Origin: Margaritispora aquatica
Taxonomy: Eukaryota > Ascomycota > Leotiomycetes > Helotiales > Discinellaceae
Direction of reading: 5' to 3'
NCBI GenBank assembly: GCA_007644065.1
Contig: VJWN01000017.1
Span: forward strand, 186,001 to 250,000
DNA: 64,000 nucleotides
A program made the position numbers and the translations under genes. The notes beneath the pieces were generated by a model. That model did not search any database. It saw only the letters and a list, made by a program, of their open reading frames with translations, and was not told the origin of the DNA. Position 1 is the stretch's first letter; every line of letters begins with the position of its first letter. Positions 57,581-64,000 of the stretch are shown piece by piece.

Positions 57581-59472
57581 GACCCCACTCTCTCTCTCTG
57601 TCTCTTGTGTTGTTTTATTTGTTTGTATCGATTTGGTCTTTCTTGTGTGAGAATGGGTTTTTGAAAGATCGTTCAAGGTCAGCGATGGAGTTGCTGGTTG
57701 TTGGCGTTGGATTTTGGCGATGGCGATGATGCGAGTGCAGCTGGTGTTGAGGTCGTCTTCCGCATCGGCATCGGCATCTACTGCTACGGTGTTGTTGGCG
57801 CTGAGGCAGGATGGATGGATGGATGGAGTCTGAGGTGGGGAAAAACAAAACTTATTATTTTGTATGTATAATTCAGCTGTTGGCCGTTGGTCGATATTCA
57901 AGTTAGCTCAAGTTTTTTGGAGCAGATACCACATCAGCATTTGGGGAGGTATCCCTAGAAATACTTTGGACCGCACCTTGGCTAGCCAGATGGCATGATA
58001 CTTTCGCCAGGCTCTACCTTATTGTTTGCTCTTATTACCATCCTTGGTGGTTCTGCGGTTGAAAGGGACGACAAGTGTCGTTCGACGCGAGATGCGAGTC
58101 TTCTTATTCCCAGGGAGAAAGAGGAAAGGGGTGAGTGATGAGCTCATGATTGGTAACTTCTCTTCGGGCTACTTTCAATTGAGAAGAAAAGAGAATTTGG
58201 GCCTCGTCTTGGGGAAACGGCATTGAGACTAAGATCAAATCAGCCCAAAGTCCCGTCTCCTTCCAAACAATACAGTAATGCATCATGTCCACCCACCTAC
58301 CTCATAAACTCGGAATTTCGCACATGTGACTAACATAGGCAACACATCCTTCCCTTACCTTACTCGCCCATTACCCCTATTTCAATTTAAGCGAAAACCC
58401 CAACACCTAACGTCCCTTACATATTACATATTTCCCCCAAACCCCAAACCCAAAACTATACCTCGGCCAGCTACCTCCGTCACTTTCGACGGATAACTAC
58501 TGAGGGGTCGCAGGTATCACCTGGTACAGGCGCCATGTCACTTTGATGTGTCGGCTGATTGCGCAAGTGTGGTAATTGCCCACTTTAGCCAGGCGAGATA
58601 TATGAAGGGGTGTTTGGGCGCGGACCGGTGAGCCGCATATTACAGTTGGGTATTTGGACAACAGTTCTCTTGGGAAAGCTTTGCGTTCAATTATGCGATT
58701 CCATATATCTTTGGTTGAAAGAGGATGAAGTTTCTCATGAACGGGGAATCTTTTGAAGGTCAACCAGATTGAATATTGCAGTAAGCTACAGCTTTTGCGG
58801 GTGACACAAACAATGCACCCCAGATTCAAAGCATCACCTAAGCCTAAAGTCCTAGGGCAAATAACAACTGATTACCACGTTTCGCAGATACCCGGTACTG
58901 GACATCCGGCACCTAAACGCCTTCTCCGCCTTTCTCCAGGTTTCCTGTTGTGGTTAGATGTCGGTACTTGGTGTGTTGCAGGCAGACAGACAGGCAGGTG
59001 GTAAGGTTGTTTCTCTCGGCTATGAACGAAAATTTTGGGGAACGACCCTTTTTTTTTCATTTGGATGATAGTGGTTTTTTTGTGTCAGTTGACGTCTGTG
59101 ATAGAGACTATGGGGCTGGCTGATCCAATGATGGAGTCGCTACAGGTTGATTTTATCTGGGGAGTGGTGAGATGGTGAGATAGTGGGAGGAAGGGCTGGG
59201 TTGGTAAGGCATTATCAATGAATGAACGGTAGGGAGGTATTTGGCTGTGGGGAAAACGTGGAGAGACGAGGGGTATGGGATAAGATGGGATGAAATGAGA
59301 TGGGATGAGGTGCTCGACTTGGCAGGAGGCGAAGGCGAGGATGAATGTGGAGTGGGTTTGAGGGCATATATGAGCCTCTGTCTGCCCTTGTGCACTCAAG
59401 CTTTTGTGTTGTTCTTGGTTATTTGGCACTTTGTGATTTTTGATAGCATTGGACATATTCTTGGCTGGCATC
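57581..59472. other. Intergenic region, AA9 promoter
   Basis: CT-rich and TC-rich simple sequence lies immediately after the RA-PH stop. GGGATGA/GGATGA-like repeats occur around 59280-59310, about 170 bp before the AA9 start. No gene was seen. A cellulose-responsive promoter would be expected here, but no binding site could be assigned by eye. Confidence 0.35.
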
Positions 59473-60737
59473 ATGAAGTCCCTCACTGTTCTCGCAGGCT
59501 GTTTCTCGGCCCTGGTGTCGCAGGCTTCGGCTCATTGTACGTTTTTCTCAGTGAAGGAAGGTTGTCTGTGTATGCACTCGCTAATATGTATAGATATGTT
59601 TCAATACTTCACCTATGGAGGAGTAGAAGGCGCGCAATACCAATACATCCGCCCAAACACCAACAACAACTCGCCAGTTATTCTTCTCAACTCAACTGAT
59701 TTGAGGTACGCACTCTACCCTCTACAATCTCTTTGTTATTGGCAACTACTGATGCAAACAAACAGATGTAACGAAGGAGGCATCTCAGGCGCAGGAACCT
59801 CAACCATCACCGTGCAAGCTGGTCATGCATTCAGCTTCCGCGCCGATATCCCAGTCTACCACGCCGGTCCATTGTCCATATATATGGCCAAAGCCCCCGG
59901 TGCTGCCGCGGATTTCGATGGCTCTGGAACAGTGTGGTTCAAGATCTTGGATCTGGGTCCTACTTTTGATGCGAACAATGTTGCAACTTGGCCGCTTGCT
60001 CGTACGTCACCTCATCCTCTCTTCGCCCATAGAGACACTTAAACTTTGAACTGTCACTCGTACTAACTTCATCTCCAGAAATCTACAACTACACCATTCC
60101 TCCCGCGCTCCCCAACGGCGACTACCTTCTCCGCATCCAACAGCTCGGCATCCACAACCCCTACCCAGGAGGAATCCCACAATTCTACATTGAGTGCGCT
60201 CAAGTGACCGTCACCGGTGGCGGCAGCGGTACACCCGGCCCTCTGGTTGCGATTCCAGGCTTCATTGATGGCACCGAGCCAGGCTATGTCGCCAACATCT
60301 ACAACCAGTTCTACAACTACACCGTTCCCGGTCCAGCCGTCTGGGCCGGACAGAGCGCCAGTGGTGGTGGCGCTGCCACGACGAGCAAGGCGAGCAGCAC
60401 CACGTTGAGGACATCGACGGTGACTTCATCGACTAGGGCTACGACTTCGAGCTCGAGCGTGAGGAGCACGACGGCATCGTCATCATCTTCGACCAGGGCC
60501 ACGACTTCAAGCTCGTCCACCAGAGCGACAACGTCGAGCACGTCGACTAAGGCAAGCACGACCTCAAGCAGCACCAAGGCGTCGACGACGAGCTCGAGTG
60601 CTGTTGCGACGGGAAGCTGTATCGCTGTTGCGTTGTATGGACAGTGTGGTGGGTCGACTATCAGTCCACCTGGATGTCGCGTGTGCACGGCGGGAACGTG
60701 TAGCTATGTCAATGATTTCTACTCGCAATGTACTTAA
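59473..60737 (+). CDS. AA9 lytic polysaccharide monooxygenase with C-terminal CBM1
   Basis: This secreted copper enzyme oxidatively cleaves cellulose or related glucans. Exons are 59473-59536, 59594-59705, 59766-60001 and 60079-60737, giving 356 aa. The signal peptide is [20 protein letters not shown], so mature His21 is the copper-binding N-terminal His. The first intron splits that region and rejoins as [12 protein letters not shown]. The second histidine-brace residue is in [11 protein letters not shown]. The active-site Gln and axial Tyr are in [11 protein letters not shown]. The catalytic domain ends at about residue 250. A ~70-aa Ser/Thr linker (about 60350-60615) leads to a CBM1 with six cysteines ([18 protein letters not shown]). 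The usual aromatic after CGG is missing (CGGSTIS), which may weaken cellulose binding. All junctions restore family sequence. Confidence 0.93.
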
Positions 60738-61561
60738 GTCTAGAGGCTTAAAGTCTGTTCAGTTGAATATTGTGAGTGGGGGAGGGGGGTAAAGTGGGAG
60801 ATGGTGGGAAAGGAGAGTGGTATTCGTGGTGGAATTCTTGTATTTACTTCTTTGTGTGTGAAGATTTACTACTTGGTGAGTATAGCATGATAGATGTAAC
60901 TTGAGAGCAATTCTGTCAAAGTTGTGAGAAATTTGACATTCCAATTGAGATACCTCATCTTAGTGAAGACACAGATCTAATATTTACTTGTTACCTGATG
61001 GTGTAGTCTTCTGCTTGACCTTTTAATTAAAATGTTCTCTAGAAGAGAGACCAAAGGCACTGTAACAGGTTCCGCCGCACCCACCCGAAATCCCGATCGA
61101 TAATCAATGCAGCGCCTCGGATGGATATCTATGCTGAGGGTTTGTAGTGCGCGAGGAATGGGTCGGCGTATTGTGAGTAAGGTAGCTGAGCGTTGCTGTG
61201 TTGTTGTTAGCGAGAAGAGAGTCTAAGCGAGAAAGGGGAGGGATGGACTCAGCCAGTGATTCACAGATAAATACGGAATTCCGTACCAAATTAGGAGATG
61301 TATCCATTTAAATGTACTATCGAGGTAATACAGACCTGACAGAACAACCAAGAGTACCGCATCAGTGAGCACAATAAGTCTCACTTCCTTCTCCCTAAAC
61401 AGGTCCTAAACGACGCCAAATGCCCTGCCTAAACTTCAAAGTTGCTCCTCACCACCATCCCATCATCATGTCTCTCTACCTCCTCGCCCCCCCTCGCATC
61501 GATCTTTGCATTCCTCTCCCACCATATCTAACCCACGCCAACCATGACCAGCATATATAGC
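60738..61561. other. Gene-free stretch
   Basis: This contains the AA9 3' UTR and the downstream flank of a weak minus-strand frame. No gene, RNA or repeat was recognised. Confidence 0.4.
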
Positions 61562-62035
61562 TCACAATCTCGCAGCTGACCAGAGCGAGGGTGTCTTCGA
61601 AGAGGGCGAGGTGGAGAGAGTGAGGTGGTCGCATTCGTAGCTAAGAACCCAGAGCCCGGCGAAGAGAACTTGGATGAATGTGTAGAATTTCCAGAGTAAG
61701 ATGCGCATTGGGTAGGAGTTGATGGTGCTAGGTGTCACGTAGGTGTGGAAGAAGTGGGCTGTTAGAGCGAGGGCTGCAAGGTCTTGTAGCAAGTACTTCA
61801 GGGGTGAAGATGTTGCGTCAAAACAGAGGGGTGGATTGGCGTCGTAGATTTGGTTGACTGTGTAGTCTGGGACGAAGAACTCGTCACGGGTGAGATCGAG
61901 AAGTTGGCTGTATCTTCCAGCATGAGTGGTGGTCTCAGAAGTGGCTGTTGGGGTTGAAGAGGAGACATCTTCGTCTTCGCTTCCGTGGTCGAGTGGAGAC
62001 TTCTCTTCGAGGATACTTATCCTGGCCACGATCAA
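61562..62035 (-). CDS. Possible terminal exon of a small membrane protein
   Basis: This is an open frame of about 157 codons on the minus strand that lacks an ATG at its upstream end. The frame begins right after a GAACAG acceptor-like site, so a first exon further upstream is likely but was not located. It reads acidic and Ser/Thr-rich first (EEKSPLDHGSEDEDVSSST), then FFVPDYTVNQIYDANPPLC, then two hydrophobic helices (LKYLLQDLAALALTAHFFHT and RILLWKFYTFIQVLFAGLWV). No family is recognised. The hydrophobic periodicity makes coding plausible; the start and total size are unknown. Confidence 0.4.
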   Translation of the reverse strand: MIVARISILEEKSPLDHGSEDEDVSSSTPTATSETTTHAGRYSQLLDLTRDEFFVPDYTVNQIYDANPPLCFDATSSPLKYLLQDLAALALTAHFFHTYVTPSTINSYPMRILLWKFYTFIQVLFAGLWVLSYECDHLTLSTSPSSKTPSLWSAARL

Positions 62036-63315
62036 GTCTGTTCGGAAGGTCGAGTACGTAAGTTGTTGCTTTCAATGAGATATTTCAGTAGTAAGTAAGA
62101 GGTGACACCCATGCCCTGAGATAGGTGCATGTAGATTTAGTTCAACTCTGGAGGTGACTCGGACAGTACGTCAAACAAAATACAACCTCTCTCTATACCA
62201 ACCATCCAGCTCCATCGAGCAGTCCTTGTCAAAAGCATATCGCAACATAGCCTCGCTTACAGGAACATCAAAATTCATTCATATCAAGCAAGGTGAGCGC
62301 AGTCGACGACGTATTGTCCGTACATTCATATTAGTTTCGACAGTCACAATAACAAAGCACCGGAGCAAAAAACTCTACTATTAATGATCAACACTATCAC
62401 ATTTGCTCCCTGAAGCAGTAAGATCAGTGTGATCACCAACACCGTATTGAGAATGTAAAAAGCAATCATGCTGAGTCTTTCACATGTTACTACCCCAAAT
62501 TAGGGGAGAGAGAGAGCCGATCAGTGATGCCTCCTCCTCCCTAAACACGTATAGGATGTGACACTCCTACTATAATTCTCTTCATATTGATGAAGATCGA
62601 AAAAAACACAATGCATCACAATTCACTACACTTCCCACTTGTCTTCCCACTACTTTGTATCGCCTCCCAACAAATCTAGCTAGCCAACAAGCGTACTTTA
62701 AGCTCATTCAAAAGAGTATACAAATATGTAAAACCCCTCGAGAGCTCTCAGCTAGAGGCTCAAGTTCAAATGCGGAAAGAAACGGCGCATACTCGCGATT
62801 TGACCTCCTCCTAACCTAAGCTACTTACAAACCAGACAAGACAGCTTTCTTCTTCCCATTGTGTGGGGTAAGAACAATCACATATGATACATCCCATTCC
62901 CATATAACCACCACATGAAAAGGATTACCCCAAATAATTTTAGGTACAATAAAGTACACCCCAAGTCTTCTCCTAATTACAATCAAATCAGCTACATATA
63001 TTTTAGATCATATTGTTCTCGTCCTGAATTCCATAAGCGAGCGAAGAATAGAGATCCAGCGTAACACCAACTAACTAACCAACACGCCGTGAGAACGATA
63101 TACGATATAAACAGCATACAACCCACAGTACGCGGGATTTGATGGGAGATAAATGCTCCAGAAAACGCCAAAGTCATCTACACCCTCTTCAGCCCGAAAA
63201 GTATAAACATCCTCCTTCGCTCCTCCCACGACTCTGATATCGAATTCGGCAAATACAAATTACATTAATCCGGATACGAATTACAATCTAGTACTCAATC
63301 CATGTCATTTACCAC
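62036..63315. other. Intergenic region, no gene seen
   Basis: This 1.3 kb is between the weak membrane ORF and the right-edge gene, with its 3' UTR near 63315. The sequence is AT-rich (62380-62700 and 62930-63010). Nothing was recognised. Confidence 0.35.
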
Positions 63316-64000
63316 TTAAGCCTCTCTCTTCCCCCTGCCCCTCCCCTCCTTAGCGCCCTCTTTGCCATTCCCCACAAAGCACACCGCACACCGCTCGACA
63401 ACACTATGCCACCTCCGCCTCCACTCGACCTTAAACTTCCTCCTCGCGTCCCGCTCCTTCTCCCTCCCACCTGGACTCGTGCCTGTAGCACTGATCTCCA
63501 CAACCGAGTAGCGATGCGTGATCTTCAGATCCGGGGGATGGCTTCCCAGAGGATTCGTCCCGCGATTCGCAATCGAGTGTCTCTTCTTCCCGGTACCATG
63601 CATATTCCCATTACCATGCATATTCCCGTTTCCAGCCCAAAAGGGCTCTCGACTCGCAGTCGTGCTCGCACTCATATTCTCCTTCTCTTCCCCCACCGGT
63701 GGGTAAGTAGGTGATTTGAGATCGTCGATATCCGACGCGCTGGCGCCAAAACTCAACGCTGAGCCCCTGGTCTGTAGCTGCCTCCCTCTGCTACCACTGA
63801 GCATGGATGAGGCATCGTGAAGCGATTGCGAGCCGACGCTCGAGCGGATTTGCGAGATGGAGCTCTGGGTCCGGATTTGCAGGGGGCGAGTGAGCGTTAG
63901 ACGAACTGCACTCGCGGAAGCACCGTGCGTGTAGAAAACGGGCTGGGGGATAGCGGTGGCTGTCTCGAGACTGCTTGACGGTCGACGCGAGGTCGATGAG
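63316..64000 (-). CDS. C-terminal part of a Ser-rich, basic protein cut by the right window edge
   Basis: An open frame on the minus strand runs from the window end to a stop at 63316-63318, giving about 228 codons without the N-terminus. It is rich in Ser, Arg and Gly, with IPQPVFYTHGASASAVRLTL near the start of the visible part, a repeated GNGNMHG unit, HRYSVVEISATGTSP, and a final helix-like stretch (REKERDARRKFKVEWRRRWH then VERCAVCFVG). The repeat is seen in DNA as two copies of a CCATGCATATTCCC unit near 63596-63625. No domain is recognised. The absence of stops over 680 bp and the ordered C-terminus suggest a real gene. Confidence 0.6.
   Translation of the reverse strand, partial: SSTSRRPSSSLETATAIPQPVFYTHGASASAVRLTLTRPLQIRTQSSISQIRSSVGSQSLHDASSMLSGSRGRQLQTRGSALSFGASASDIDDLKSPTYPPVGEEKENMSASTTASREPFWAGNGNMHGNGNMHGTGKKRHSIANRGTNPLGSHPPDLKITHRYSVVEISATGTSPGGREKERDARRKFKVEWRRRWHSVVERCAVCFVGNGKEGAKEGRGRGKREA

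Noticed and set aside
1..64000. CRISPR array, prophage, intact transposon, rRNA genes or a secondary-metabolite cluster
   Set aside because: None of the required signatures (spaced identical repeats, terminal repeats with transposase, synthase genes) was seen on reading both strands.

Overview
The window looks like nuclear DNA of a filamentous ascomycete, most likely a Leotiomycete. Genes are well spaced and lie on both strands. Most are cut by short spliceosomal introns (about 45-175 bp) with GTNNGT-like donors, CTAAC-type branch sites and CAG/TAG acceptors. The gene content also fits: an AA9 oxygenase with a CBM1, a GH72 enzyme, fungal-type FGAM synthase and a Met12-type MTHFR. The class-level placement is an inference from overall gene style, not from a marker. 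All exon borders were derived by hand from frame continuity and splice signals.

Layout. 1-5.2 kb: an AT-rich gene-poor flank with a divergent SdhC (minus). 5.2-9.5 kb: an aromatic-type aminotransferase and a Met12-type methylenetetrahydrofolate reductase (both plus). 11.5-15.7 kb: a 15-exon minus-strand gene in which nearly every exon encodes one helix-turn-helix-like module. 17.9-23.9 kb: a PQ-loop membrane protein (minus) divergent from ADE6-type FGAM synthase (plus). 27.1-32.1 kb: two minus-strand carbohydrate-active genes, a secreted GH20 and a GH72 with a TM tail whose frame is broken by an in-frame TAG. 33.5-36.7 kb: a Ser/Thr-rich single-pass membrane protein and an FAD monooxygenase. 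37.2-40.3 kb: a WW-domain protein and a mitochondrial Mmc1-like protein (both minus). 42-43 kb: deoxyribose-phosphate aldolase. 45.9-47.1 kb: a basic, Pro-rich protein of unknown role. 50.2-53.6 kb: a 15-bp tandem repeat, an unknown small protein and an RmlD/MAT2B-like protein. 55-57.6 kb: a coiled-coil/RA/PH scaffold. 59.5-60.7 kb: AA9-CBM1 oxygenase. 61.5-64 kb: a weak membrane ORF and the 3' part of a Ser-rich basic protein running off the right edge.

There is no sign of a biosynthetic cluster, virus, CRISPR array or intact transposon. Most genes are housekeeping: one-carbon and methionine metabolism (MTHFR, MAT2B-like), purine synthesis, deoxynucleoside salvage, respiration and mitochondrial structure. 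GH20, GH72 and AA9 act on wall or plant polymers. The most unusual object is the module-per-exon gene at 11.5-15.7 kb. All its internal introns are in phase 1, neighbouring modules form closely related subgroups, several introns share one motif, and one exon carries an extra base in a G5 run that breaks the frame.
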